Under the pieces are notes generated by a model. The model did not search any database. It was not told the DNA's origin and worked only from the letters and a program-made list of their open reading frames with translations. Source: Dasyornis broadbenti (taxonomy: Eukaryota > Chordata > Aves > Passeriformes > Dasyornithidae). Taken from it: a DNA stretch of 64,000 bases. Shown in pieces: positions 50,048 through 63,490 of the stretch (positions are counted from its first letter, which is position 1; the number at the start of each line of letters is the position of its first letter). The translations under genes were made by a program, and so were the position numbers. The stretch covers positions 398,111 to 462,110 of the forward strand of contig VZRN01006295.1 in the NCBI GenBank assembly GCA_013397935.1, written 5' to 3'.

Positions 50048-51227
50048 AATTCTTAAGCTGTGCCAAGTTCAGCTGGGCACTTTGCATTAGCACAGCTAGA
50101 AACAGCTGCAAGAAAGGAGAGTCTACCTGTTAGTGATCAAGGCCCAATGGTTTTAGCCATAAATGTCTACTCAAGAGAAATTCTGAAGATTATGCCCAAA
50201 GAAGTGCCCCCAGGTAGAAATAAAAAGACCTTTTCTATATTGCTGGAACACTGGCCAAGCAGTATGAAGTGACTTATAAAAAGTGATGACCTTAGAGTTC
50301 CACGTATCAGAAATCCTGCAGAAATCCTGTAGCGTGGAAGTAAAGAGCATGATGATGTATGAAATTGCCTCAAAAACTTAAATGACCCAAACTTATACCA
50401 CTTGATACAATAAGTTGTCATTCACAGGCTTAGTGGAAGGTATGAACATGTTTCAGTTCTTAAAAGCAAAAAAGAAAAAAAATCATTTGTGATAACCCTG
50501 TGGATTCACACAAATGCTGTAAGAAGCATGGGATATGGACTTGAAACAGTTTGCCATCTGCAACAAGATTTCTGCATTCACCATTTGAATTTATGCTGGA
50601 TCTTTAATTAGGGTTTCAAATTCAGTTGAAGAGATGCCAATTTTACCTCTGGCCTCACACAATTAAGTGGGCAAATTGCCCACAGGTCATGCAGAAGCAA
50701 GACCTTGAAATAAAACATTCTGTTGAACAAATATCTTCTTAAAACTGACTGCTATTTTGTCCTCAGACTGTGTTTCAGATCCGTCTGTGCTCTGGAGCAA
50801 TCTCTGGAAATACTTTTGCCTTCAGGTAAGTACTATATATATACACTCAGTAACACAGGGGACTTTTCTAAAGGGAAGCAGTACAATACTAATGGTGTAA
50901 AAAATTCACCTCCAGTACATATTCTGTGAAGGAGGTGATACCAAATGCATTAGAGTTAGTTCCACAGAAGAAGCTGGCACCTAGGCAGAGTTCTGCTGCA
51001 CCTGATGTAACTCTGTCGCTGTTGCATTTGGCCAAAGAGGTTGCTGGATTAAGAAGTCAGTCTGGATATTTTATATTCTGACCAGAATTCAATTTTAAAT
51101 CTGGCTTAGTGAGAAGGATGCATCTACGAGGCCAAGGAGAACATTCTGTCTGCTGAGAGTCCAAGAAGCTTTAATGACCGTAATTAAAAAGTGAAGGGGT
51201 CAGAAGTCTCACAGCAGGGCTGTGAGA

Positions 51228-51252
51228 CTGGCAGTCTTAGGCTTCTTAGGGA
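51228..51252 (+). repeat. 25-bp dispersed direct repeat, copy 2
   Basis: Exact second copy of 50023..50047, same orientation, 1205 bp away, in the FBXL7 last intron. Confidence 0.95.
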
Positions 51253-51811
51253 CATACATCAGTGTGTGATCACTGTTTTGACAAGCTCAGCATTGCCTTG
51301 TCTAGTTACTTTGGCTACACTGTGAAACATTTCATGGGAAGGATATTCAAAATGGTTTCACCAGAAACAAGAGTCCATGCTGATATAGAACTGCCAGATT
51401 TTTAGGCAAAATGACAGGTTCCTGAATCCACAACAATTTTTCTGTCCTAAATAATACAAAATGTAAAAATAAAGCTCTTGTAACAGGGTTTTCCATAAAG
51501 TAAGTATAACTGGTTTTTAAAAGAGAGGAGAAATGTCCAAACAGAGTGGAAAACACGTTAGCTAGAGTGTTAGATAATAACTTGCAGTCAAGCTCAAACA
51601 ACTTCTAGCAATATCTCAGACCTGCCCACAAAGCGGATGCTGACAGTGACAGAACTTACATTGTGGAAAGCTCCTAAAGTCAATAGAAGCATCTGGTTTT
51701 GACATTAAAGATTTTGGTACGTTTTTGCTGCCAAGTAGCCATCCAAGGGGGAAAAGGATTCAACTAGATGTACAACTGTGAATTGGGATTTAATTAACTA
51801 GTAACTAGCAT

Positions 51812-51840
51812 CACCCCCCCCACCCCCAGCACACACACCC
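51812..51840 (+). repeat. C-rich / CA simple sequence
   Basis: C8 and C5 runs followed by CACACAC. Confidence 0.85.
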
Positions 51841-53777
51841 ACCTCCCCTTGCTCAGTATGGAACCAGACCAGTGAACCACTTCAGTCCTCAGAAGTGCTT
51901 GAGCATGTAGGTGCAAGCCTTGTCCTCCTAACTACAGACAGAGCAGGGGAAAATGGAATCCACTTTCCAAAACATCCTCCAAAATTACCCACATCAAAAT
52001 GAAAGAAGTGGACTCAAAACAAGAGCCTAGAAATCGAAAATCCTCAATTCATATGCACGTACATGCAGCAAAATCTCTATCTGAATCCAAACGCCCTGAC
52101 TTCTGAGCATGTTCAAAAGAGGGATTTTTTCCCTCACATGCTCCAAATAGAAAGAACAACTAAGGAAAAAAAGAAATTGGAATTACTTTCCTATCTCATT
52201 GATGAGACAAAATCTGAAGACAGGTATTTTATTTGCCCCCTACACACTTTGTACCAAACTGATGAGCTCTCAGGGACAGACGCTACCTTCTGGGTCTGAG
52301 AGTAAGAGGCTTGGGAAAACCACGAGTGAAGACAGGCCCCAAAAGTACCTATTTCAACACCTGGTATCATCTTTTTCTTTCCCCTACTCTTGAAAAACTC
52401 ACCTTTGGTCTATAGCACATCCATAAATTAGAGCGGTTGACCAAAGCATCTTCAGCCACCTACAAGCCCCCCGGTGCACTCAGGGTGTGAGCTTCAAAGC
52501 TCTAGGTCTAAATCACACAGGTACACACACTTGCTCCTGGCACTGGAGATGCTTCAACCTGAACGTGTGATTAGCAATCCAGAGCTAATGCCAGTGTGTA
52601 CCAACAATAAGTAATTCGTGTACAGGGTCACTGTGAACAAACTCCTGTGGAGTCCCACAGAAACTCCTTATCACCTGGTGGTTTCAGAAAGCGATCACAA
52701 AAAGTGCGTAATTCTGATTTGCGGGTATTTGTTTTGATGCATTCCGTGACATTCTGCCATCCTAGGAAAGGGGTCAGAGAGCTGCATAAATCAGCTTAAA
52801 AAAATAAAAAGGCAGAGAAAAGAAAGCAAATCTGTGTAAACCAGGTAGGTAGCCTTGGAAAAAGCAGTTTATCTGGTACCAGTGACTCAATAGCATCACT
52901 TTACTGATCCCCTGCTGTTTAATCCCATTTTCAGCCTGCTTGTTGCCACTGGTACCTCTGCAATGGCAAACCTGGTTCCGATGATTTATGATGGTGTTAG
53001 ACTGATAACAAATGAGATCACAAAGTAAATGTAGAGGAGCAAATTTACTTCAGTGCTTTGCTTGGCTGCATCCTTTCTGTTAAGTGCCAACCTATCTGCA
53101 GAGAGGAAATTCTGTGCAGCTGACCTTGGGAAAAAACATCTTGTTTCCCCAGAGCAGGCTTGAAGAAAATTGTCTAAAACATTTCTGCTGACCTAAACAG
53201 CTGCAATGGCAGCTTAAAAAAAAAATAAAGGAAGAAAAAAGAAAAAAAGTTCAAGCTGGCCAAGTCTTGTTAACATAGCAATAGAAACAAGGGGACCTTG
53301 AAATTTAGCTAGGGATGATAACTAATATTAATTCCCAGAAAAAAAGCCTAGCACTTATTCTGAGCTCCTCCTCAAGTCACTTACCAGATTACAGATGTAT
53401 TCATTAGTATAATCTCCATACACACGTGTATGAAAAAGATAAAACAAATTTTGCTGAAGTAACTAGCCTTCACCACATGATGTAGCACTGACTGCAATGT
53501 GGGCCCTTGTACAGCTCCGTTTTGCAAAAATCTGTAAAAATTCCTTGTGCCATTTGAACAGGCCATCTCTGCTAGCTCACTTCCTTTGGAAGAGACCTGG
53601 CCACTCCAGAGGTGCTGCTGGCAATAGGGGCACTGAGATTCCAGTGGTGCCTGTCTCACAGGTCCTCTGTTAGGAGGCAGGCACTCCTACTTCAAAAGAC
53701 AACACAGAAAGGGAAAGCGTACAATTGTGGGGTTTGACAAGCATCAGGAGCATCTGCATTGGAACATTCCCTGTTAC

Positions 53778-54389
53778 CTGACACATCCAGGTGTTCCAGG
53801 TTTGGGCACAGTGACACGACATCAAAGACTGCCTCATTGGAGATGTTGTAACAGCCAGACACCTCCAGCCTCCTCAGTTCTGGGCAGCACTGGGCAATGG
53901 TGTAGAGTCCTCTGTCTGTGAGCCGCCTGCAGCCACTAACAATTACTGTCTCCAACATGAGACAGACGTTGGGAGTATCCTGACAAAGCCTCCGCGTCAG
54001 CACTTTGAGAGCCCTGTCCACGTTGATTGTCTCGCCCGTCAGGCGAATAGTCCTCCAGAGCCGCGGGTCCCAGGCCAGGTTGTACCAGCGGCGGCACACG
54101 CGCGCACAGCGGCACAGCTGGTTGGTGGGCAGGAAGGAGAAGATCTGGATCATGGAGTGGTCGGGCAGCCGGTCTATGTTGGCCTGCTCCTTCTGGTGCT
54201 TGGATGCCAGCCGGATGAGAGGATGGGTGAGGCGGGTTGGAGGCGGCGAGTGGACCATGGCAACAGTTTCCCCAGTGACTGAGGATGAAGATGTCGACGA
54301 CCCTCTGCCATTTTGGAACCCAGGGGAATTTGGTGGGAATATTAATGCTGGACTGGGTGTGCTGAGCGTCCGCATGCTCAGGTCGGAAT
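53778..54389 (-). CDS. FBXL7: FBXL7 internal exon: linker, F-box and first leucine-rich repeats
   Basis: The exon starts after a CTTCCAG acceptor and completes a split codon from an unseen upstream exon, reading (D)SDLSMRTLSTPSPALIF. It ends at 53778 with the first base of a Gly codon before a GTAACA donor. In order it has a Ser/Thr/Pro-rich linker, a basic stretch (LIRLASKHQKEQ), the F-box (IDRLPDHSMIQIFSFLPTNQ, then LCRCARVCRRWYNLAWDPRLW), which binds SKP1, and the first repeats (VIVSGCRRLTDRGLYTIAQC and following). At 612 bases and with both boundaries in phase 1 it joins the last exon in frame, covering about residues 43 to 246 of a 491-residue family norm. The roughly 42 N-terminal residues are encoded outside the window. 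An internal Met at the exon start is not taken as the true start because the acceptor is upstream of it in frame. Confidence 0.97.
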
Positions 54390-54703
54390 CTGGAAGACAG
54401 AACACACGATTTCAATAAGCATTGGACGGACACAAAGCTCTCTGCACAGCACAGCACCCTGCTAGCCCATTTGTTAATGGAGTATGATGGACTTCAGGCA
54501 TTGTTGGGAGTCAAGCAGTCACTTTTGCCTGAGACTGAGAGTGAGAAAATGTATCTCAAAAGCCATGTGAGCAAAGGAGAGGCTGCAGTTCTAAGCCCTG
54601 GAGAGGAGACAGCAGCGGAAGGAGTTTTCAAAATCCAAGGATTTTAATTCTTTATTCTCTTAATTAAACAGTGCAAGAAATGCGTATGTTTGAGTCACAG
54701 GCT

Positions 54704-54716
54704 TTTTTTTTTTTTT
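54704..54716 (+). repeat. Poly(T) run
   Basis: T13 in the FBXL7 intron; on the - strand a poly(A). Confidence 0.9.
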
Positions 54717-56454
54717 CCGCAGAGAGTAACTGTCCATACCCTTGGCACAGCTGTGAGCTCTTAGGGGCAGAGAATACTGTGGTCCTTTCACCTCTCAGCT
54801 CCTTCAGACATTCAACAGGAGGCCAAAGAAGAGCTCACAAGGCAAATGCCGCTTCCTTGACCAGATCTGGGCAGATGGGAAAAGCACAACTCCATACACT
54901 TATTTTCATTGTGTCATTAGAAAAGTTAATTTTTCAGTCATGCAAACTGGAACTCAGAAGTTCAGCCAAGAGCCCAGCGACTAGTTCTTCATGTGCACAC
55001 AGACAGCACTCCTTTCCAATGGACTAACATGAACTTCAGTCGGATTTGAAAAAAAAAAAGAAAGCCCATAAAAGTAAGCGATGAAGATACAACATGCCTG
55101 GAAACTTGTTGGAGAATTGTTATACAGTATTTACACACTTATTGCTAGGGCTAATTGTCACACTGGAAGCAGTCAACTCAACTCCCCTCCCCCCAAAAAT
55201 TTGCTACTTCTTTACCTTCTTTAGTTAATTTTAGTGGCAAAAATCAGGCACAAAAATCAGGATATTTTGCTATTAGGAAAGGTTACCCTTGCTGTAAGAT
55301 TATTTCAAACATTTTCCCTTTGTGCTGACCTTGCTGCCTACAAGTCATTTCCACTCCTGCTCCCAGTTTCTCCAAGCAAAAAAAAGTAAAAGACTGGAAG
55401 ACAACTAAAGTATTTTTTTGACAGTCAAGCAAATGCCACAGGTAATACATTTAAAGACTCTGAGGATATTTTAGTAGTATGCTACACAAGACACAACCAG
55501 CATAAAAGAGATGCATCCTGCTGCTGAGCACATTCCATCTCAGTGCTGATCTCAACAGAAATTCTTTATAGAGGAAAGCATCACCCAGAAATGAATAGAG
55601 TAACCACAATTCAGTGCCAGTAGAAGAACAAGTTTCACAGACAGACAGTGGTTTTAGCACACCAAGCTTTTCTCCACATCACATCTCCTGCTATCACATC
55701 AATGTTCAGGCATTTCAGGGAAGTGTACCAAGGCAGCCCCCTTCAGTAACACTGACTCTGCAGCTCTGTGACTGTGACAGCACAGATAAGGGCTAAGGAA
55801 GATATAGCCAGAAATGCATTCAACAAACCTGGATTTGGGCAGAGTCTTTAAATTAAGTACATTTTTTTGAATCTGATCGTTACACATAAACTGCCCCATC
55901 AAGGTTTTACTTAGCTCAGCACAGGCCTGCTCTGATCTCACAACCTACAACAATAGCAACCACAGGCCTGTATTTTCACAGTGTGTCTGCAAGGGAAAGA
56001 GGCACAAATATTTAGCTGAAGAATCCAAAACACAAAGTCCAGTTGCTTGCTCAAGATCACCTAGTTGAGCTGCAGAGAGATCAAAACCATCATGTCACAC
56101 CGTGAAGGAAAAGCCTATACTACCCAGCTCCTTCCCTCTTCCTCTTCTGCATCTTGTTTTACTTAGAAACTCACTATTTCAGCAAATGAAAGGAAAGAAC
56201 ATTCTCCCCAAGGCTTCTGAGTCCATGCTATGGCTATATGGTCCTAACACAGGGATTTGTGTATTTATGAGCAAGAACAGTGTCTTCATGCTGAGTGGGT
56301 TTTGCAGACACCCTGCTCCCTTTGAAACCTCCTAATAACCCCCCTGGCAGCTATTGCAAATAATTGCATCGAGGAGTGTTATTTGGTAAGAGTCTGGTAT
56401 ATGCTGGTATTTTAAAAATGAGATTTACAGATGGAGAGGAAAAACCCACAACAC

Positions 56455-56469
56455 CAGCAGCAGCAGCAG
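56455..56469 (+). repeat. (CAG)5 trinucleotide run
   Basis: Five CAG units, intronic, non-coding. Confidence 0.9.
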
Positions 56470-57721
56470 CCAGGCTCCTGCAGACAAGCACTGACTCCAC
56501 AGGCTTCTTAGGCAACAGCCCCCAAGTTTAATTTTTGCAAGGACTTACCATATGTTTGACCTCCCTCACATTATCACCAAAACCAGTGACGGTGCCTGAA
56601 GTTAAACATGTGCAGAAGATGTGGCAAACTCAGAGCCTTTTCTTTTTGCTCTTTTTTTGAGATTTTAATACAAGAATGTTTCTAATATAAAAGAATATAC
56701 ACTTTTTTCCAAGTGCTGGATGTATCTTCTACTATTATGTGTATTTGATATTGTCAGTTCCTTTCCTTTCTTCTTACTTCTTCATTTTCTTTGGGCTTTT
56801 TGGTTGGTTGATTGTTGTTTGTTTGTTTATTTTACATAAACCAGAACAAAAAAGAAAACAAAATTATACAAATAAAAAACACAGAACAAACTGTTTGTTT
56901 TTTGCTTCTATTCCACAAAACAGAATTAAAATCAAAAGCAAAAAGTTTAAATTATTAACATCTGCTTTAAAAACTTTTTAGTCCTGTGGAATGACTGCCT
57001 TCTGGAAGGCACAGTATATTTGGAGAACATATTTTTAGTCAGTTATTGTTGAAAACACCTTAAAATTTCTGTAGGGTTACAGTCTTCCCCAGCCTCCATT
57101 TCTACTTAAGCATAAAAAAGGCTTTTCATACTCCATGATTCTCCCCGCCTTCCCCTGGTGAGCAATGCACCATGCTAATACGGCTAATCTCCACTACTTT
57201 TGGATGGGAAGTGGCATTCCTTCATCACTCCTGGGCACTGTGAATAATCAATACCTTAGACATTCTGGGTGCATAATGAATTACAAATATGTGGTTTTTA
57301 ACTTAGACCCTGAGCTAAAAAAGGCCTGACCTTCTGTTTTATGGGTCTGCTCCGTGCTTTCTTTGTGCTCTCCTAATTCTCTCATTAGTATAGCAGTTCC
57401 AGATGTGCATCCTATATTTCCTTTACCTTCAGTCCTAAAGGTGCATCATGTGAAACTTGCTCCCTCCATCCTTGGGGCATGGACTTCCAGACAGACACAC
57501 ACCCATACATACACATGCACCCTGTCTTCCCACCACAAAGTATTTTGGAAAACGACTGTAGTGTTGTCATTGTGTTTAAATAAGAGAGTTGTGAGCACAT
57601 TACTGGTCTGCTGAGCCTGTAATGCAATACGCTCTCAGACAGGAATTTTGCTGGTAGCTCAGCTGAACTCCGTACAGAGGTATTCCTGCTTACTGTTCGC
57701 TGTGCACCCCTAAGGGGAAGC

Positions 57722-57739
57722 AAAAAAAAAAAAAAAAAA
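57722..57739 (+). repeat. Poly(A) run
   Basis: A18 followed by GAAAAG; no retroposon body recognised beside it. Confidence 0.9.
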
Positions 57740-59869
57740 GAAAAGCAGGTGAGTCCAGGAGCCTTATTGCCAGGAAAAACTTGGAAAGCTTTTTTGCTAG
57801 CATTTAAAGCTTCAGCAAAACACTTGGTCTACTGTACATTTTCCAGACTTTTCTAATGTTGTTGGGAGGGGCTTCCTACAGCACTATCTCAACCTCTAAG
57901 AGTTTCCTTCGAATTTTTTTCTTCACCATTTACTGAGTGTTAGCCAACAGGCTGGGGCAGTCTGAGAAAGTGCAACTTAGTGACAGTGTAACATTAATAA
58001 ACACAACTCTGCAAGTACAAATGAAGCTGCTGATTACAGGTCTCAATACATATCTTTACACAAACACATGCCCTATACAAGCATTTCTTTCGTAAACTCA
58101 ATTGTTTACAAGCCTGAAATGCAGTTTTAAACTTTGGTGATCTTAGAAAGTAAAAACAAATTAGAAAGCAGCCCTACACTTCCCTCCCTACAACCTCTTT
58201 TGCCCCTTTGCCTCCAATCTTCTGTGCAAGATGCCTTTTATTAAAACTTTGATCAAGCTCTGAAAGTTGTTTGTTGATGTAAGAGAAAACTTCGTAACAA
58301 TCTTTAAAGAAATCTCAAAATATGTGTGCCAGAAACAGAACCATAAAAGCTGACACAGAGGGAGAAAATGCGCTAAAGGGAGTTTTCTTATTCCATTAGG
58401 AATCTGGTTTATTTCAAAGGATTTTTTCTCCCCAGTTTGCTTCCCAATTAATACATACATCTGGGAACAAAATCCCTTTAAATATATAAGATTTAAGCCA
58501 AGATCTAGCCTCCATTCCTTCTGGCATTGACAATAATATGCAGTCTCTGATTTCAGAACCAGAGAGAGAAAACAATGTTGTATTTCCATTACTCCAGCAA
58601 AGCACACTAACACAGGACACTCAATGTCTGGATCCCAGCACTGGCTTTTTAAGATTGAACCATTTTCTGTGCTTAAGGCATGACTCCATTCATCCACACT
58701 TTCCACTATGGTATTGTGAATCAATCTTTTTTGAAGTGAATACTATACTGAGCTCTTCAAGATAACAAAAGTAATGACAATTTTTGCAAATATCAATCAA
58801 GCTTCAGATACTTATCTGAAAACTAACAGGGATCCTTCGTTTTGATCTGCTGTCACCACTGATGTTTTTAGCAAAACTAAGGCAAGAAATAAACCAAACT
58901 ATGTTCAAGCTCTGAAAAGTCAGTATAGCTGAGAAAAATAAAAAGCAATTGTCATTTTTGTAAACATTAGATGCAAAGTAATGTGTGCAAAAAGCATTTA
59001 CACAGAGTGCCAAAACATCACTTACTTAGCATCTCTTCAATAGGTGTTGTATAGATTTTACATATTTTACTAAGTGCAATGTGGGTATAGACTTCGCGAT
59101 TTTTGCTGCGATACCATCAACCTCATGCATGCCAAGTAAGTATTCCTTTTGTAGAGACTGGGGAAAGTGGGCACTGATTGGTTGTAGCAGCTACAGTCAA
59201 TGGTGCAAAGAGGAACACAGGCTTCTACAGAGGGAACAATGCAGGCTGATTCAGGGACAGACATGTGAATTTGACAGACAGATTTCAAACACGGGTGTGT
59301 GCCCTTAGAGAAGAGTAGGAAAAGGAGTTAGCTAAGACAACAGGCTACAACACAGCCATTTTCTTTCAACAGCCCTGGGTACAGAAAAAGTTCCAGAAAA
59401 AGTGATACCTTAAAAAAACCCCCCAAAAAACAGAGCGTCTTCCACATCACAAACATCCTCAGGCATTTCTCTCAGGATAAATTACCCTACTGACCTTGGT
59501 TCCTCCCAGTCCCCGGAGGCTGGGAGGAACTGGAGAGTCTGAGATAGCAAAGAGGCAGCTGGAACAAAACTCACATGCAAACTGGTGTGGGACTGCAGCG
59601 GTCAAGAATCCCAGAGGGAAAGGGTTACCTGGTGGAGATACCTACATGGTTTTGCAGCCTTTTACAATGAAGAACATACAGAATGAGAAATAAAGTTGGA
59701 TGAGCTCTCTCATGCCTCTCCAAGAACACTAAGTACACTTAAACCATCTCTGATGTGCATGTCTGCCCTGTTTCAACTGCCAGGGGCAGCTATTACTCAG
59801 CTCACTGAGGTGCCTGTTCCAGTGTTGTCACTGTATCAAGTTTCTCAGTTCTTCCTGTTATTTGGCTCA

Positions 59870-60300
59870 TGTAAGAAGTTATTTCTTGCCCCCTCTCCTT
59901 GCAGTTGTGAAGAACGAGGTCTTCACTCTTCCTGTAAGGATTTCTTAAATGCATTTGCCTTTCTTTTTATTAGTCATGTTACTAATATTCCAGTTTCTTC
60001 TATCTTTTCCTTTAAATTTTCTCCAATCTGTGTGTTTTTCTCTTACAGCACAATGCTCCAAACTGAGCACCACACACCATCAAACGTCAGCAGCAGTGGT
60101 GAAAGTAGAGTCCTGTATGCCCATATTTCATGGAAATCACATTTTCAACCTTCCAGATTTCAACAGTCTCAGAAGGCTGATATATTTTCACTATGTGACT
60201 CGATATATTGCCCAGATTCCCATGTGCCATACAGCTGCCTGGACATTTATTTTCTTCATCCATGTTTATAGAAACCATTCATCTTCCCTACACCTGTCTC
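59870..60300 (-). mobile_element. Very old CR1-like LINE remnant (tentative)
   Basis: The + strand has TTTTCTCCAATCTG, then CACAATGCTCCAAACTGAGC and AGCAGTGGTGAAAGTAGAGT, which align with the reverse of older CR1 3' regions (the block reading CCAAACTGGACACAATACTC in intact copies). Heavily diverged. The 191-codon open frame 59696..60271 overlaps it and is not considered a gene. Confidence 0.45.
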
Positions 60301-60543
60301 CTTAGAGAATGCTGTTTTCTCTCTCTTTAATCTACTTTTTCAAGAGTATTTTGAGTACTGAGCAACCTTCTCAAATAATGTTAGTTTTCAGTTTTCCAAA
60401 TATACCGCAGCTCCAGTGCCATAAATTTTAACCCATTTCTCTATATATTGGTAATTTTGTGTCTCAATTCAAACAGATGGTTTCCAGAGAGAAATGGAAA
60501 GTCTAGTAACCTATTCACAAATATTGTAAGGCATCACAGATGA

Positions 60544-60650
60544 GATCAGCTCAGCCGGTCAGAGCATGGTGCTGGTAACGCCAAGGTTGTGGGTTTAAGT
60601 CTTGTGTGAGCCATTTACTTAAGAGATGATCCTTGTGCGTCCCTTGTGTG
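60544..60650 (+). mobile_element. tRNA-Ile-derived SINE with CR1-like tail (TguSINE1-like)
   Basis: The head resembles tRNA-Ile: A-box-like CAGCTCAGCCGG, then AGAGCATGGTGCTGGTAACG, CCAAGGTTGTGGG and a worn B box (GGTTTAAGTC). It continues into ACTTAAGAGATGATCCTTGT and GCGTCCCTTG, as in the CR1-X-like tail of TguSINE1. The 5' acceptor stem is missing and the anticodon loop is altered, so this is not a tRNA gene. TguSINE1-type elements are known from passerine birds. Confidence 0.85.
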
Positions 60651-63177
60651 GGATTTTGAAACGGTTCTTCCTGAAACATCATCACAGTTGACAAATATTC
60701 TGAGTGATAACTACACAAAATACTATTCCCCTTCAGTGGCCACCTTATCATGATTTCGTTTACTCAGTATTTCACCGGCTTGTTTCCAACACACACATGC
60801 AAAAACTGAAATAAACCTGAGATGGGTTACAGCTACTGCTTCCCGATCACGAGACAATTTTTGCCAAAAAAGGTAATTCGATTGAAAACTGAGGTCAAAT
60901 GAACAAAAACACTTTGGCAAAGGGGAAAACTAATTTCTTATCCTGTGAGATCTTGTCGCTCATGCAATTCCTGTTTTGAGAGCAAAGACCTGCAGCAAAG
61001 CTCGATTGTCAGTGTAAGAATGAGCAACCGTTGAGGCTCACGAAGTAATCGCATCCACATGGTCTTGGAAGGAACAGTTCCACAGAACTTGAAATAACCT
61101 TTTATGGTTTTTAAAAACCTCCTTTAGAATGTAATAAGAAACTGTACCTATTGTATAAGACTAGAGGTATTGTGGAAGAGGGATATGTTAACTTAAATCT
61201 TAAGCCATTTCATAGTAGTTTCTCTGTGACACTTTACACCTTGGATTATACTGGTAGAACTCCGCTGTGATGTTGAGCTCCAGTTTTCTTTAGCCTATAA
61301 ACTCCTCTACATACATTTGGAGACCTGATCTTGCATTCCTGGCATACTCACACTAGATGCTTAAAGTCACACAGCATTGCAAGTGAAGTAATCACTACAG
61401 TTTTATTAAGCAAGTAATTCTTCCTTACAATGTATTTGTCAAAAGCTGGAACTAATTACCCCCCTACCGACTTTGTCCCCTGCCACTTGGCAGGAATTCA
61501 TTTTATCCCCATATTTTGAACAGAGCTAAAAATACAAAGGCTGAGGGAGAGGAAAAGTAAAAAAGTAATTCACTGTTAGTTTAGGAAGTCAAAGCACCTT
61601 AATTTTGCCTTCAGTACCACTGATGATACTAGCACATCAGCTCTAAGGACAGGGTTTCACAGTGCATTATTGCTGGGAATTACATAGAGATGGCTTGGAA
61701 GGTGCATTTTTTCCATGTTCAGTAAACACAAATCCCAAAATGAATTCCATACATGTTTAAGTACAAGCTCTACTTAAATCCTTCAGGTCAGATGCTCTCC
61801 CAACTCTTTGTGGTATGCCAGGGAGCTCCTCTAGCTGAGCTAGTTTATATTTACATTAGCAAGGAGTGCAGCCCAGAAAGAGGAGCTCTGTGGAGCAAAA
61901 CTAATATTGCTGAAAACCCAACATCCACAGGCCTGGGAAGCGGGTGGATTTTTTTTGCCAATATTTAATTTAATCCCCAACCCTGAATGCTCAATAGGGG
62001 TTGCCTTTGGTGCTTTAGGTGTCCTGCCAGAACATATTTTTCGGCTTAGTTTTGCTTGAGGATAACTGGGTTCATATACCTCATGGTGGTTACTAAAACA
62101 GGGTAAGACAGAGAGGCATTTCTAAAGCGAGCTTTGGACTTGAATAAAAATTCTAATGTAGATGAATCCAATGGTCAGTGAAGAAGTCCCAGTCTGCATC
62201 CCCCAAATCGTGAGTTACTACCTCCCAACCTATTCCATACCACTTTGAGCAGAGGCATCCCGTGCCCTTCTGGATTTGCAGGACTGGATTATCAATAGAC
62301 TAGACACATTGCATTTCATCATCCCCCATTTTCAGGATTATCACACTTATGGGCATCCATGCTGTTCAATCTATTGCTCTGAAACGTGCAAACCAAATGC
62401 AGTTAAAATGAAAATAAGCATTTTACAAGATGATACTCATCTGTCTTTGAATGATATGCTAACATTACGTTTGTGTTGATTCAAATGTATCTTTGATTCA
62501 ATTTATACAGAAAACTGGAACAACTGCTTAATGGCTCCCAACTTCAAAGAGCAGAAATCCAGTCAGCTGCTCCAGACAGTTGTAGCTGTTCCACTATTTC
62601 ACCTCTCAAAAATGGGAGAATTTGGAATAAAAGATGCATCAGTTTACACTATTACAAAACTTCAAGACAAGTTGCTGGAATAAATTCACAGGAGAGAAAC
62701 ATTTTCAAAATCCCCCATTCATGTGGATCAAAACCAAGGGGACCTGCAGAACTCCGAACTGTAGTTCTGGTAGATATGCGTGACTCTAAATAGAAAATAA
62801 CATACAAAGCAGAGAAATGTTTGCCTCTGGAAAAAGCTGAAAATATAGTCACTTTGCTGTGTAATCAAGAGGACTTGCGTCCAGTTGGTAACAAACTTTG
62901 TAGCAGACAAATAACTCCCCCAAGAATGGCAATTTCCAGCATATTCACCATAAACAAATTATTGGAGTAAAAGGACATTGTTTTTCATAATCAACTGTTG
63001 GCATTTTAAAAGCATGCAACTCACAGAAATTACTGACTTTCAAATTAACAGGGGAACCAGAATGTGACCTTCAAAATCAGAGAAACAAATGGCAAGCAGT
63101 ATGCTAAACCGAAGAATAAACGGTAATGAGAGATTTAAAGCCACAAGGTTGTGCTTCTCTCTTAACACTCAAGTTCA
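60651..63177 (-). other. FBXL7: FBXL7 upstream intron, part 2
   Basis: No gene, RNA or repeat recognised; short open frames only. Confidence 0.65.
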
Positions 63178-63490
63178 GATCACAGAATCATAGAATGGTG
63201 ATGGGTTGAAAGGGACCTTAAAGACCATCTAGATCTGATCCCCCTGCTGTGGGCAGGGACAACTTCCACCAGAACAGATTTCTCAGAGCTCCATCCAACA
63301 CGGCCTTAAACACTTCCAGGGATGGCACATCTACAACTTCTCTGGGCAACCTGTTCCATTGCCTCACCACCCTCACAGTAAAGAATTTATTCCGTGTATA
63401 TCTAATCTAAACCCACTCTTTTTTCACTTTGAAGCCATCTCCCCTTGTCCTACCACTACATGCGCTTGTAAATAGTCTTTCTCCAGATGC
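63178..63490 (-). mobile_element. CR1 LINE 3' end, well preserved
   Basis: Opens with the reversed tail (ATCACAGAATCATAGAATGG) and runs through AAAGGGACCTTAAAGACCAT, CTGTGGGCAGGGACAACTTC, CACTTCCAGGGATGGCACAT, CTGGGCAACCTGTTCCATTG and AGCCATCTCCCCTTGTCCTA. It is the least decayed CR1 in the window. Confidence 0.93.

Larger units (their letters stand above)
49159..53777 (-). other. FBXL7: FBXL7 last intron
   Basis: 4.6 kb between two phase-1 splice sites (GTAACA donor at the 53777 end, TTAG acceptor at the 49159 end). It contains a perfect 25-bp direct repeat (50023 and 51228) and a C-rich run at 51812..51840. No transposon was recognised. Confidence 0.9.
54390..59869 (-). other. FBXL7: FBXL7 upstream intron, part 1
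   Basis: Intronic because the next upstream FBXL7 exon is not in the window. No other gene. Carries poly(T) 54704..54716, (CAG)5 at 56455..56469 and A18 at 57722..57739. No CR1 or LTR seen. Confidence 0.75.

Noticed and set aside
53936..54457. 173-codon - strand frame
   Set aside because: Alternative frame of the FBXL7 F-box exon; it does not encode the conserved protein.
59696..60271. 191-codon open frame on the + strand
   Set aside because: No family similarity, overlaps a likely old CR1 remnant inside the FBXL7 intron, and low-complexity Ser/Phe-rich composition typical of non-coding frames.
60544..60620. Functional tRNA-Ile gene
   Set aside because: Missing acceptor stem, altered anticodon loop, damaged B box and a SINE tail.
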